Shown here: piece after piece, positions 1 to 8,200 of the stretch
How the letters are laid out: each line of letters begins with the position of its first letter
Position numbering within the stretch: position 1 is the first letter of the stretch
Assembly: GCF_001542815.1 (NCBI RefSeq)
Contig: NZ_CP006995.1
Span: 1-20,451 of the forward strand
DNA: 20,451 nt
Source: Methylobacterium sp. AMS5
GTDB taxonomy: Bacteria; Pseudomonadota; Alphaproteobacteria; Rhizobiales; Beijerinckiaceae
Direction: 5' to 3'
Notes under the pieces: generated by a model
Told to the model about the DNA's origin: nothing
Databases searched by the model: none
What the model saw: the letters and a program-made list of their open reading frames with translations, nothing else
Translations under genes and position numbers: made by a program

Positions 1-281
1 TTCCGGGTTCTGGGCAAAGCCTCATCATCGCGAGAAGCGGTGTTCTCGCTTGACGCCTCAGGGCGTCTCGTGGCTTGTGGGGGATGGAAACGGGCTCCCA
101 CGAGCCATCTCGATTTCGACGGGCTCACCCTTGCCGGGGTGGGCCCGTTGGCTTTTCAGGGTTCGACTTGCGGCGGCGTGTATCTCCTGAAGGTCGGCAC
201 CCGACTCGCTCGGAGGCGAGCGGGGCCGGACATGGCATGTCGGCCGGGGCGAACCGTTAAGTCAACGTTGAGGTATGCAGC
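1..281 (+). ncRNA. Highly structured RNA candidate (HEARO/omega-RNA-like)
   Basis: No convincing protein is encoded here, but the stretch folds almost end to end into successive hairpins: 30-36 with 43-49 (perfect 7 bp), 52-57 with 62-67 (6 bp, TCAG loop), 72-81 with 97-106 (10 bp, one G-U), 117-130 with 137-150 (14 bp including G-U pairs, then a TTTT run), 193-197 with 201-205, 207-212 with 217-222 (perfect 6 bp, GAGG loop), 224-233 with 237-245 (one bulge) and 255-258 with 264-267. The 97-106 strand can instead pair with 67-73, so alternative folds exist. The 3' end runs into the ribosome binding site of the next gene. The hairpin arrangement directly upstream of a start codon recalls HEARO (IscB omega) RNAs, but no IscB or TnpB gene is visible here. 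A structured 5' leader is the main alternative. The left edge is cut by the window. Confidence 0.45.
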
Positions 282-563
282 ATGAGCGAGCGTGTCTCCG
301 ATGCTTCGGTCTGGATCGACGCGAACGGCGCCAACGATGCCGAGACGGTCGAACTCATCCAGTCCGCGTTGATCGCGCCGGGCGACTGGGGCTCGTTCGT
401 GGTTCGCCGCGAGGGGACCGGTATGGCGATCGTCGGGCCCGTCAGCACACTTGTCTTGGCCGACGAGGCGGACGTGCTGGCGTTCCAGCTTGAGCTAGAG
501 GAGCGCGTCGACGACGAGGCAGCCATCGGCCGTCCGGCGGCGACGAAGAGGCAGCCCCGCTGA
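282..563 (+). CDS. Small acidic hypothetical protein (93 aa)
   Basis: I do not recognise this protein. It is 93 residues, acidic through the middle (many Asp and Glu), and ends in a short basic tail (KRQPR). The ATG at 282 is preceded at 8 bases by TTGAGG, a good Shine-Dalgarno match that sits in the 3' end of the structured upstream region. Expression may therefore depend on that fold. Codon-position GC is like that of the neighbours and the frame stays open to TGA at 561-563. There is no signal peptide or membrane segment. The next gene starts 6 bases after the stop in the same direction, so the two are probably co-transcribed. Confidence 0.6.
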   Translation: MSERVSDASVWIDANGANDAETVELIQSALIAPGDWGSFVVRREGTGMAIVGPVSTLVLADEADVLAFQLELEERVDDEAAIGRPAATKRQPR

Positions 564-569
564 TAGCCC

Positions 570-1106
570 ATGCCCGCGATGACAGCCCGCGAGTTCGTGG
601 ACGAGATCGCGGTTCCGACCGTCTTAGAATTTCAGGCGGACCCGTCCCAACGCCGCGGCTATCTCGCATGCCTCGCGGCCTACCACGTGGGCGACTACCT
701 TAAGCCGGCAGGCGCTTGGAGCCCCAAGGCCGTGCACAGGGCGATGGAACAGGAGATAGGCGCACCCTTCCTCGCATTGCAGCGAATGGCCAACGCGGTG
801 AAGCATCGTGAGAGGGAGGAAGGCGGCACGATCCTGATGCAGTCCGGTTCGGACACGGCGCGGCCATCGACAGGCTTCCATGCGGGAAACCTCGGCGAAA
901 GCATGAACCCAGGCGACGGCCGCCCTGGCAACCCGATCCGCTTCGACGACTATGGTGGGCGCTACGTCGAAGACGGCGGCCGGTTCTTCGACATGCTCGA
1001 CCTGTGTGTGATCGCGCTACAGGGCTACGCGAGGCTCTATTCGAACGAGCTGTCCGGCTCGGCCATCGACAGCCTTCACTACAGCCCGTCGAAATACCCG
1101 CGCTGA
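570..1106 (+). CDS. Hypothetical protein (178 aa)
   Basis: A 178-residue soluble protein of unknown function. The first half looks helical, with hydrophobic patches around residues 10-50 (VLEF, YLACLAAYHVGDYL) and a basic/acidic stretch KHREREE near residue 77. The middle is glycine- and proline-rich, and the C-terminal part has another helix (FDMLDLCVIALQGYARLY). No catalytic motif is evident. The start at 570 follows the previous stop by 6 bases. An internal ATG at 579 is equally possible, and neither has a strong ribosome binding site, consistent with translational coupling to the upstream gene. The gene converges on the minus-strand gene ending at 1233. Confidence 0.6.
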   Translation: MPAMTAREFVDEIAVPTVLEFQADPSQRRGYLACLAAYHVGDYLKPAGAWSPKAVHRAMEQEIGAPFLALQRMANAVKHREREEGGTILMQSGSDTARPSTGFHAGNLGESMNPGDGRPGNPIRFDDYGGRYVEDGGRFFDMLDLCVIALQGYARLYSNELSGSAIDSLHYSPSKYPR

Positions 1107-1232
1107 CGCCCACCGGCGCGGCCTCGCCGCCCGAGTTGCGCCGCTTCGGCGACTTGCCTCACGGTCAGGGGACTTTCACATTGCACCGATCAAGAAAACA
1201 TCTTGCGGCTATCATGCGCACTGCATGTGGCT

Positions 1233-1787
1233 TTATCGCTTCCAGTTCTTTAGGCCTCGCTGGGCTGTCTGCCACAGCCTCCCGGCCCGGCGGCGGACGT
1301 GAACGCCCACCAGTTCGATCCAACCATATTGCCGGACGTAGCGATGAACGAGGCGGCCGAGTTCGTCTTGCGCCTCCCGCCACTCCCGCTCCGCATCCAT
1401 TAGGGTGATGTGCTTGGCGCCAAGCTCGTGCGGGTTGGCGTAGTTCGAGACGCGCGCAAGGCTCTTGTACTCCATCAACGCAACGTCATGGGTCAACATC
1501 GCCTTGTCGATCCGTTCCAGGCTCGCTGACACGTCGATAGGAAACAGCGCTCGCATCGGGCGCTCGAGCCGCCAGATTTCTCGCCGCTCCTTGTCGTCAG
1601 CGTCGAACGGGCGCGACGGATCGAAGTCCGACGCTTTGAGGCGTCGAGCGTTGAAGGCGTCGTTCAGGGCCTCCCACGTCTCGAACCTCTTGGCGAAAAG
1701 ATCGAATCGGAGTTTTCGGTAGGCCACCCATGCCTGTGTGGCAGTGAAGGCCAAAGCCACCAGAGCGATCCACGCCGCCGCTTCCAT
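1233..1787 (-). CDS. N-terminally membrane-anchored hypothetical protein (184 aa)
   Basis: The first 20 residues form one hydrophobic helix (AAAWIALVALAFTATQAWVA) followed by positive charge (YRKLRFDLFAKRFE), the pattern of a single-span, N-out anchor with a cytoplasmic domain. The rest is a charged helical region with many Arg and Glu residues, and a basic C-terminus (RRRAGRLW and KNWKR). The family is unknown. Small proteins with this build (one helix, then a YRKLRFDLF-like stretch and a helical tail) recur in bacterial accessory regions. The ATG at 1787 has GAAGGT about 6 bases upstream. It lies 46 bases downstream of the ribbon-helix-helix gene on the same strand, so it may be the third gene of the parA unit. 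Confidence 0.6.
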   Translation of the reverse strand: MEAAAWIALVALAFTATQAWVAYRKLRFDLFAKRFETWEALNDAFNARRLKASDFDPSRPFDADDKERREIWRLERPMRALFPIDVSASLERIDKAMLTHDVALMEYKSLARVSNYANPHELGAKHITLMDAEREWREAQDELGRLVHRYVRQYGWIELVGVHVRRRAGRLWQTAQRGLKNWKR

Positions 1788-1833
1788 CCGGCACCTTCAA
1801 GCATCCATCTTGCGTCTATCAAGCGACCAGATT

Positions 1834-2214
1834 TCAGCCTTTCTCGAAGGCGGCCACGGCCATCTCCAGGGCTTCAGCGATCGTGATCCGCCGGTGATAC
1901 GCGATCCTGCGCAGCGCCTCGTGCGCCTCAGGCTTGATGCGGGTCGCAAAGGGCTCGCGGAAGGTCCGACGGAGCGTCCGGCCATCGACCTTCCCTGGGT
2001 CGAAAGCCGGTGGCTCTGGCGCGGCCTGCACGGACGGAGCCGCCGGCGGCGGAGCCGCGGGAGCCGCGGGAGCCGGCGGAGATGGTGCAGGTGCCTCAGG
2101 GGCAGGCGTCGGCTCCGGAGCGGCTTCCTGCGCTTCCTCGGCATCCTGGGCCGCCATCATGCGGGCGACGGCCTCAGCGTCCATGCCGGCGCGGTTGCGG
2201 GGCTTCGAAGCCAT
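1834..2214 (-). CDS. ParA-associated small DNA-binding protein (ribbon-helix-helix-like)
   Basis: A 126-residue protein in two parts. Residues about 30-75 are a flexible Ala/Pro/Glu linker. The last 35 residues (from FATRIKPEAHEALRRIAYHR to the end) fit a short strand plus two helices, as in ribbon-helix-helix DNA-binding domains. The ATG at 2214 directly abuts the parA stop codon (TAAATG), so the two genes are translated together. By position it is the likely centromere-binding or repressor partner of ParA, in the way small ParB, ParR or Omega-type proteins pair with short type Ib ParA. No canonical ParB (KorB/Noc type) domain is present. The role is inferred from context; the fold is read from sequence pattern. 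Confidence 0.7.
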   Translation of the reverse strand: MASKPRNRAGMDAEAVARMMAAQDAEEAQEAAPEPTPAPEAPAPSPPAPAAPAAPPPAAPSVQAAPEPPAFDPGKVDGRTLRRTFREPFATRIKPEAHEALRRIAYHRRITIAEALEMAVAAFEKG

Positions 2215-2862
2215 TTATATGTTCTCCAGGCGGGTGCGCACCGCCTCAGCGAGCGCCGTGAATTCCTGACCGGATGGGGATTCAGTGGGTACGGCTTCGC
2301 CCCCGGATAGGCTGTCCGCAACGACAGCGCGGAGCGTGATCGGCGGGGCAACCGGTTCGGTGAGACCAGCGAGCGTCCCAACCACGTCACGGCCCGAGCC
2401 GGTGCGCCGATCAACGCGGGATGGCACCACGAGGATATCCGGCCGGCCGCGCCCGCCAGCCTTCCGGTGACGGCGCACGATCCCGACCGTTTCAGCCGCG
2501 CCGCGGATATCGAGCATCGAGGCGCCGACCGGGATCAGCGCGAGGTCGACGATCGCCACCACCGCACCAAAGGCCGCGCCGAGAGCACCAGGCGCATCGA
2601 TCACAACGTAATCGGCCTCAGTGGATCGAACACCTTTCGTCCAAGCCGCCACCGCGGACGCCTCCACCTCCTCCAAGAGGTGCGTCGTGACAGGGAAGGG
2701 GAGCGCCCCGAGTTCCCCAACGGCCGACGCGTGCCCGGCTGGATCCGCATCAAGGACCGCAACCCTGGCGCCGCTGCGAGCGAGCACCGCCGCGAGGTTG
2801 AGCGCGATCGTCGTCTTGCCGACGCCGCCCTTCGTCGATGCGAGGCCGATCAGCTTCGCCAT
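2215..2862 (-). CDS. parA: ParA family (MinD/Mrp-type) partition ATPase
   Basis: A 215-residue P-loop ATPase of the short type Ib ParA class. The deviant Walker A motif KGGVGKTT is at residues 11-18 with the signature Lys11. The switch I/A' motif LDADPAG is at 37-43 and the Walker B-like stretch DYVVIDAPG lies near residue 84. There is no N-terminal helix-turn-helix domain, so it should not bind specific DNA by itself. In this family ATP-dependent dimers bind non-specific DNA and position plasmids, phage genomes or protein cargo. The ATG at 2862 follows GAGGAG at a suitable distance. It is co-translated with a small ribbon-helix-helix-like partner, which supports a segregation module for the replicon or island carrying this window. 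Confidence 0.92.
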   Translation of the reverse strand: MAKLIGLASTKGGVGKTTIALNLAAVLARSGARVAVLDADPAGHASAVGELGALPFPVTTHLLEEVEASAVAAWTKGVRSTEADYVVIDAPGALGAAFGAVVAIVDLALIPVGASMLDIRGAAETVGIVRRHRKAGGRGRPDILVVPSRVDRRTGSGRDVVGTLAGLTEPVAPPITLRAVVADSLSGGEAVPTESPSGQEFTALAEAVRTRLENI

Positions 2863-3014
2863 GTCTCAAGCTCCTCGCCTGAAAGCGTCCAGATGGTCGC
2901 AAGACGGTTTCTTGCTTGCCGCGAGCACGCGCCATGATGGTGCGAATCGTCGCTTTCTGTGAGGAGCCTTCGCAAGGCGACGCTCGAACCGCCAGCGCCG
3001 TGATCGGCAGCACG

Positions 3015-3037
3015 CCGGAATTTCCGGATATCTCCGG
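3015..3037. promoter_or_regulatory. Overlapping CCGGA/TCCGG dyads between parA and HNH gene
   Basis: The 253-base divergent gap (2863-3115) has no gene. It holds a perfect dyad, CCGGAA (3015-3020) with TTCCGG (3022-3027) around one T, which overlaps a second dyad, CCGGA (3024-3028) with TCCGG (3033-3037) around TATC. The same gap contains the inverted repeat GCAAGA (2899-2904) and TCTTGC (2910-2915), close to the parA start. These are plausible operator or centromere-like sites for the ParA partner, but no promoter consensus stands out, so the function is inferred only from symmetry and position. Confidence 0.35.
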
Positions 3038-3115
3038 CCAGCGTGGCGAGCCCGCAACGGCTGCCGCGAGGCGGAGCGGCTACGGTGAGGACATCCGAGA
3101 GGAATTCCGCCCGCC

Positions 3116-3541
3116 ATGCCGATCCGGCGCGAGCACCGCTTTTTCTACCCCGTCGACTGGCCGCAGCTCTCCGAGGTGATCCGCTTCGAGCGCGCTAAGG
3201 GCCGGTGCGAGGCCTGCGGTCGGCCGCATGGTCGCCTCGTCTATCACCTCGGAGACGGACGGTGGTGGGACGCAGAGGCCAGTATCTGGCGCGACGGACG
3301 AGGCCGGAAGGTCCGCCTCGCCAGCACGGTGGACGTGTTCAGTCTCGCGCGCACGACGAGGGTTTTCCTGGCCACCGCCCATCGGAACCACGACACGGCC
3401 GACAACGCCGCGGCCAACCTCGCTGCGTGGTGCCAGCGATGCCACATGATCCATGATCGGCCCGAGCATCAGCGCCGGCGGTGGTTCACGCTGTTCCGGC
3501 GGAAAGCACTCGGCGACCTATTCCGCGGCCCTTACGGGTGA
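3116..3541 (+). CDS. HNH-type zinc-finger endonuclease, phage-like
   Basis: A 141-residue protein with the layout of a small HNH/ββα-metal nuclease. A first Cys pair is at 31 and 34 (CEAC), a T-A-H-x-x-H-D motif at residues 87-93, Asn101, and a second Cys pair with His (CQRCH) at 106-110. The tail carries RPEHQRRRW and a basic end. The Cys pairs should bind structural zinc, and the His/Asn set the catalytic metal. Close look-alikes sit in Rhizobiales prophages and islands, where HNH proteins act in packaging, homing or restriction; which applies here cannot be told. The start at 3116 has only a distant AGAGGA. The gene faces away from parA and ends about 130 bases before the convergent tail-block gene. 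Confidence 0.75.
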   Translation: MPIRREHRFFYPVDWPQLSEVIRFERAKGRCEACGRPHGRLVYHLGDGRWWDAEASIWRDGRGRKVRLASTVDVFSLARTTRVFLATAHRNHDTADNAAANLAAWCQRCHMIHDRPEHQRRRWFTLFRRKALGDLFRGPYG

Positions 3542-3638
3542 GGCCAGCGAACTCCCCGGAAACCCCGGATAGTTCGTCACCACCTCAACCCGTTGACGCC
3601 ATTCGTCTACGGGCTTCTCCGCAGCGGCTTCAGCACCA

Positions 3639-3667
3639 CCCCTCCCCGCCGAGGGGGGGGGGAGGGG
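3639..3667. terminator. C/G-tract hairpin between convergent genes
   Basis: CCCCTCCCC (3639-3647) can pair perfectly with GGGGAGGGG (3659-3667) across an 11-base loop. A run of ten G residues (3653-3662) spans the loop and the second arm. It lies in the 134-base gap between the ends of two convergent genes, only 9 bases from the minus-strand stop, so a bidirectional stop for transcription is plausible, although there is no T-run. The homopolymer is prone to slippage and to sequencing error, and the G-tracts could also form a quadruplex. Confidence 0.4.
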
Positions 3668-3675
3668 CTTGGTCG

Positions 3676-4365
3676 TCAGGGCCGCGGCTGGCTCGGCAGC
3701 GCGCCAAAATCCTCAGGACGGAGCCGACGCGGGGCGGATGGTCTCTGTGCGGCGCCAGGCACCAGGACATGAGAAGGGCGGGCCGGTGCCTGGCGCTCCT
3801 CCTCCTCGAGCCGGTCGATGAAGGGCCGAACAACCGAATCCGTCCCCCGGAAGAAGGCGATGCGGAACGCCTCGACGAACGCGGCAGATAGCCCCTGAGC
3901 GCGTCCCGCCTCCTCACCGGCGGCAATGGCCATTTCGACGGCCTCCGGGAGAACGTGCACGAGATCGGGTTCAGCCCCGATCCGCTGGAGGAAATCTAGC
4001 GCCATAGCCTGGCCGGCTTCGAAGGCGCCCGCCCGTGCCGCCTCCAGGGCGGTGAAGAGTGCCGCCGTCGCCACCGCATGCGCTTCCTCGACGCCGCCCG
4101 CCCATGCACCGACCTGGGCCCGTGTGGCACCACTCCGGCGCATCTCCCGCTCACCCTCACGGCGGGCCTTCCGGAGGCTGTCAGCGAGCCGCGCCGGATC
4201 CGCACCGAGCTTCCCGGCGGCGATGTCCGGCGCCTGCTCCCGAGCGATCCGCAGCCCCATCAGGGCCCACCCGGAATTGGCCGGACTGATGCCCTGCGCA
4301 TCGCAGATCCGGGCCAGGGCGTCGGCTTCTTCGGCCGTCACGGTGAGGTGGGTTTCAGGCTGCAT
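3676..4365 (-). CDS. Hypothetical protein of the tail block (229 aa)
   Basis: The protein is not recognised. It is Ala/Arg/Glu-rich and almost wholly helical, with repeated EA and AG patterns over residues 60-190 and a proline-rich basic C-terminus. I chose the ATG at 4365 (starting MQPETHLTVTAEEAD) because it overlaps the end of the upstream gene by only 11 bases, the usual style in this block; a longer reading up to 4425 would run deep into that gene. As the last gene of a minus-strand run that includes a tape-measure protein, it may be of phage origin, but nothing in the sequence points to a known tail or baseplate protein. It ends beside a G-rich hairpin that may terminate the unit. Confidence 0.6.
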   Translation of the reverse strand: MQPETHLTVTAEEADALARICDAQGISPANSGWALMGLRIAREQAPDIAAGKLGADPARLADSLRKARREGEREMRRSGATRAQVGAWAGGVEEAHAVATAALFTALEAARAGAFEAGQAMALDFLQRIGAEPDLVHVLPEAVEMAIAAGEEAGRAQGLSAAFVEAFRIAFFRGTDSVVRPFIDRLEEEERQAPARPSHVLVPGAAQRPSAPRRLRPEDFGALPSQPRP

Positions 4366-5296
4366 GAGCACGCCCCTTCTTTGCCTGCGCGGCGGCGGCG
4401 CGGCGCTGCTGTCGAGAAAGGCCACCGGTGGACTCGGCTGCGGTCGCCTCGATCACGGCGAGCCGGGCCCGGTCGAGCGCGAACGTCTCGGGATCGATCG
4501 CGCCGTTCTTCAAGGCGCGCATGAACCGCTCGAAGGTCCAGGCCGGCCCGAGGTCCATCGGCATGATCTTCGGCCACTTCGCATCATCGAATGGCGCTGG
4601 CTGGATCGGCTCTCCCACCGTGTCGTCGGGCCACCCGTGAATCATGCCCTGCCGCGCGCCGTCGCGGTCCACCACCGTGAGCACGACCGCGCCGCCGACG
4701 AGATGCCGACCGGCGATGTTCGAGCCGTAAGCGGCGTCGCCTCTGCCCCGGCGCATCGCTTCCATCAGCGGAATGCCGTGACGGATCGGGTCGAAGGTCT
4801 CCGCGTCGAAATCAACACGGGGCTCGGCACCCTGTCGATGCAGCCGCCACAGCTCCGTCGCGCCCATCGCGTGATAGAAGCAGCCGTCCTCAGCGTCATG
4901 ACCGCGCCACACGTAGGCGGTCTCATCGGTGTGGCACTCGATCGGCGAGCACAGCACGAATGCTCGCGGCCGGTCGGCGAGCTCGCTCCAGCCGATGACG
5001 TGGATTTCGATCACCGTCTGACCGCCGCCCGCCAATGCGGTAGCCGCACGGTGCCAGCGCTCGATTTCCGGGGCGCTACGAGCGACGAACTCGTCGAAGG
5101 AACCGTAGCGCTCGGCCAGATCCAAGGCGACGTTGATGCCGGCGCGGTCGCCCCGGCCGGAGATCGCACCATCCCAGCTATCGACCGGAAAGGCTTTCGG
5201 CTCGAACGCGACGATCGTCCCGTCAGGCTGGTACAGGCTCAGATCCGTCAGCATCGTCACACGCTGCGAACTCTCGAACACGACGATGCCGCTCAT
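4355..5296 (-). CDS. Phage-associated Ntn-hydrolase-like protein
   Basis: A 313-residue protein whose first 230 residues match the pattern of the Ntn-hydrolase-like (proteasome beta-fold) proteins often found beside tail genes in alphaproteobacterial prophages. The N-terminal strand pair runs into TDLSLYQPDGTI, followed by a K-AFPV strand, a GRGDR turn, a central HVIGW strand, then a DGI-like segment (RHGIPLMEAMRR) and a later strand set ending in IHGWPDD. The activity is unknown for this group; a catalytic N-terminal Thr/Ser/Cys is not obvious here, so it may be structural. The ATG at 5296 has AAGAAGGA about 8 bases upstream. Its first 74 bases overlap the end of the tape-measure frame, an unusually long overlap. 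The C-terminal 30 residues are basic and Ala/Gln-rich. Confidence 0.6.
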   Translation of the reverse strand: MSGIVVFESSQRVTMLTDLSLYQPDGTIVAFEPKAFPVDSWDGAISGRGDRAGINVALDLAERYGSFDEFVARSAPEIERWHRAATALAGGGQTVIEIHVIGWSELADRPRAFVLCSPIECHTDETAYVWRGHDAEDGCFYHAMGATELWRLHRQGAEPRVDFDAETFDPIRHGIPLMEAMRRGRGDAAYGSNIAGRHLVGGAVVLTVVDRDGARQGMIHGWPDDTVGEPIQPAPFDDAKWPKIMPMDLGPAWTFERFMRALKNGAIDPETFALDRARLAVIEATAAESTGGLSRQQRRAAAAQAKKGRAHAA

Positions 5297-8200
5297 TCTC
5301 GATGTCCTTCTTCCTCGCTGGACGGCAGCCCAGACTTCCACCGATGAGGCCGGCACCGGCGCCGACGACGGCACCGATCGGCCCGAAAGTCGCGGCGCCC
5401 GCCAGCGCGCCGCCGACCGCGCCCATGAGCGGGCTCTGGCTCTGGTAGCCGATGGATGCGCCGACGCCCGCCGACATCAGGCCGGACCCGAGCTTGGACG
5501 AGGCGAACCCGCCTGTGGCCTTCCCGTCGCTGCCCTGGGCGGGTTTCAGCCACGCGCTGAATGCGTCGAAGATGCCGCCCTGCGAGCCCTCATTCACGGC
5601 TTTCTTGATGCCGTCCGTGCCGAACAGCTTCCCGATCGCGTCGAGGGGGTTCGCTCCGCCGGCAAAGCCTGCCTGACCGCCCAGTAGCGGCGCGATCAGG
5701 TTCTGCTCCAGCATGCGCGTGCCGATGCGGGAGAACCCGCGGGCGAAGCTGTCGAAGAACCCGGCCATGCCCTTGTTGCCGGCCTTGAACAGGTCGTCGA
5801 AGATGCCGGAGACGGCCGACGAGATATCCTGAGCGAGGCGCTCGTATTCCGATTTCGCGGCGTCCATGTCCGCGCGCAGCTTCACCTTGTCGAGATAAGC
5901 GGTGCTCTCCGGTGCGGTGGCGCTGATGCCCTGCCGCTTGAGATCCTGCTCGGCCTGCAGGACCGCCATAGCAACCTGCCGCTGGCGGGTCGTGGCACCG
6001 AGGAGTTCCGCCTCCTTTTGGAGCAAGGCAATTCGCCGGTCCTCGTCCTCCGACAGGGAGAGAACCCGTGTCCGGTCCTCCGCGCTCAACTGCCTCTGCT
6101 GCGCGGCGGCGAGCTCGTCGTAACGGCGGGCCAGTTCTGTCTTCGTCTCGCCGGCAGCGGCGTCCCGCTCGCGTCCTAGGGCGCGCAGCTCGATTTCGTT
6201 CTGAACCTGCCGGGTGGCCTGCGCCGAAACCATCGTGCCAGCGGCGACACGCGCATTCACCGCCTCTTGGGCGCTCGCCTGATCGTCCAGGGTGCGCTTG
6301 CGCTGCGCCGCCTGCTGGTTGACCTGAGAGAGCTGTGCCTGGAGCTGCTCCTTGATCTTGGTCTCGCGCTCGTCCGCGCGGAACACGCCGGCACGGATCT
6401 GCTCGTCGACCTTCCGGCTGGCGGTCAGGTACTCGACCGACTTGCCGGTCTGGGCCGTGGCGCGGGCGACCTCGTTGGCCGTCCTCGTCGATTCGTCCAT
6501 CGAGCGGCTGCTCGCGTCCGACGCGGCCCGCTGCTCGGCGAGGCTGCGGTTGTAGGCGCTGGCCGCGCGCGCCGACCTTTCCTGTCCGGTGGTGACGGTG
6601 CCGAAGGCCTCCGCCAGTGCCTGCTGCCGGGCAGCCTCCGCCTTCTGCTCGGGCGTGACTGCTTGCAGCCCCTGAAGGCCCGCCCGCAGCATCTCGTTCG
6701 CCTTGGCGCGCTCCATGTTGGCGGCACCGCCGGCCACCTGGTAATCCCGCTCGGCGGCCGAGAGGGCGGCAACCGCCTTGCGGGCCGCTTCGATCCGCTC
6801 CGAACTCCCGCCGCCGTTCTCCAGGCCGTTCAGCTCGGCGTTCGCCTTGGCGAGGTTCTCGCGCACCTGGGCCAGGGACGCCATCTCGGGCACGGCGGCG
6901 TTCACCGCCGCTTTGTCGAGCGCCCTGATGTTGTTCCGCGTCGCCTCGGAGGTGCTGCGGACGGCCTCGCCCGTCTTCTCGATCTCGCCCCTCAGGCGCG
7001 CAGCCCGCTCGCGCAGCGCATTGTACTGCTGATCTGCGGCCGGGTCGGTGTTCGTCGCCCTGGCGATGGCCTCGCGGTTCTTAATCTGCGCTTCGGTGAT
7101 CGTCAGCATCTCGGCGCTGGACCGCTCCGCGCCCGAGGTCGCACGGCCGACGGCATCCCACACGCCGCTGAACCCGGATTTGAGGGCGTTGAGCGTGCGA
7201 TCGAAGGCGGTGAGTTGCCCGCCGACCTTCTCGTAAGCCTGCCCGAAGCGCTCCACGACGACCCGTTGAGCGTCCGCTTCGCGTCCGGCATCGAGCAACG
7301 CGCGAACTTGCGCATCGAGGGCCGCGTCGAAATTCCCGGCCTGCTTGGCCAGAGCCTCGTATCCGCCCGAGCCGAGGTTTCCGAGGTTCGCCGTCAGGAA
7401 GTCGGCGGGCCCCCCGTTGTCCTGCTTCGTCGCCTTGGCAAAGTTGGCCGCGGCGACCGTCGCCTGCAGGAACACGTCACCGTAGACTTTGCCCGACTTG
7501 AGGAAAGCCGCCTCGATCTCGCGCGCCGCCGCGACGGAGATCTTGGCCGCATCCGCAGCCTGCCGTGCGATCAAGTCGACCTGCTCGGCCGAGAGGCCGG
7601 CCGCCTGCCCGATGCCGAGCAGCGCAAGGCGAACATCGCGCTGCGCGTTGGCGTAGGACATCGCCGCAGCAGCGGCCGCCACGGCGCCGGCCGCCATCAG
7701 CCCGAACACGCCGACCAGCGGACTGATGGCCAAGAGCCGGTCGCGGATGGCCATGAGCGAGCCGGCAACCCCGCCGTTGCCGGTCTGGAGGATCTGGTAG
7801 ACCTGACCGCCCTGCGTCGCGAGCACCTGGAATGCTGACGACCCGCTGGCGAGCATCGTCACCGCGTCGTTCACCTGAAACGACAGGTTCTGCCACTCGT
7901 GAGCCTGAAGGCCGACGGATCGCGTCACGGTATCGTTGGCAGCGGTGGTGCTCCGGATCGCGGCGACCTGCCCGGCGAACGCGTTCTTGGTCCGCGCCAG
8001 TGCCGCGACGCGCTCGGCCTCAGAGATCGCGCCAACCCTGGCCGCCTGAGCGATTTCGGCAAGCTGCGCCCGATAGGCCTGTTGCGCAGCCGCAAGGGGA
8101 ACGAACTTCGCCCGCACCCTGTCCATCTCGGCGCCGTAGGCCGCGACGTCCGCCCCGCGCCCATCGGTGCCGAATTCGACCCGCACCCCTGTCGCGCCCT

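Noticed and set aside
158..170. T-loop-like GGTTCGA, possible tRNA
   Set aside because: No matching acceptor, D or anticodon arms could be built around it.
40..285. Plus-strand open frame of 81 codons in the structured region
   Set aside because: No ribosome binding site, low-complexity translation, and the sequence is better explained by successive hairpins.
3926..5347. Long plus-strand open frame (473 codons)
   Set aside because: It is antisense to two overlapping minus-strand genes with clear protein patterns, and its translation is low-complexity Arg/Ala/Pro typical of a GC-rich shadow.
6267..7838. Long plus-strand open frame (523 codons)
   Set aside because: Antisense to the tape-measure gene. 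The translation has the Arg/Leu/Gly pattern of a mirrored GC-rich coiled-coil gene and no ribosome binding site.
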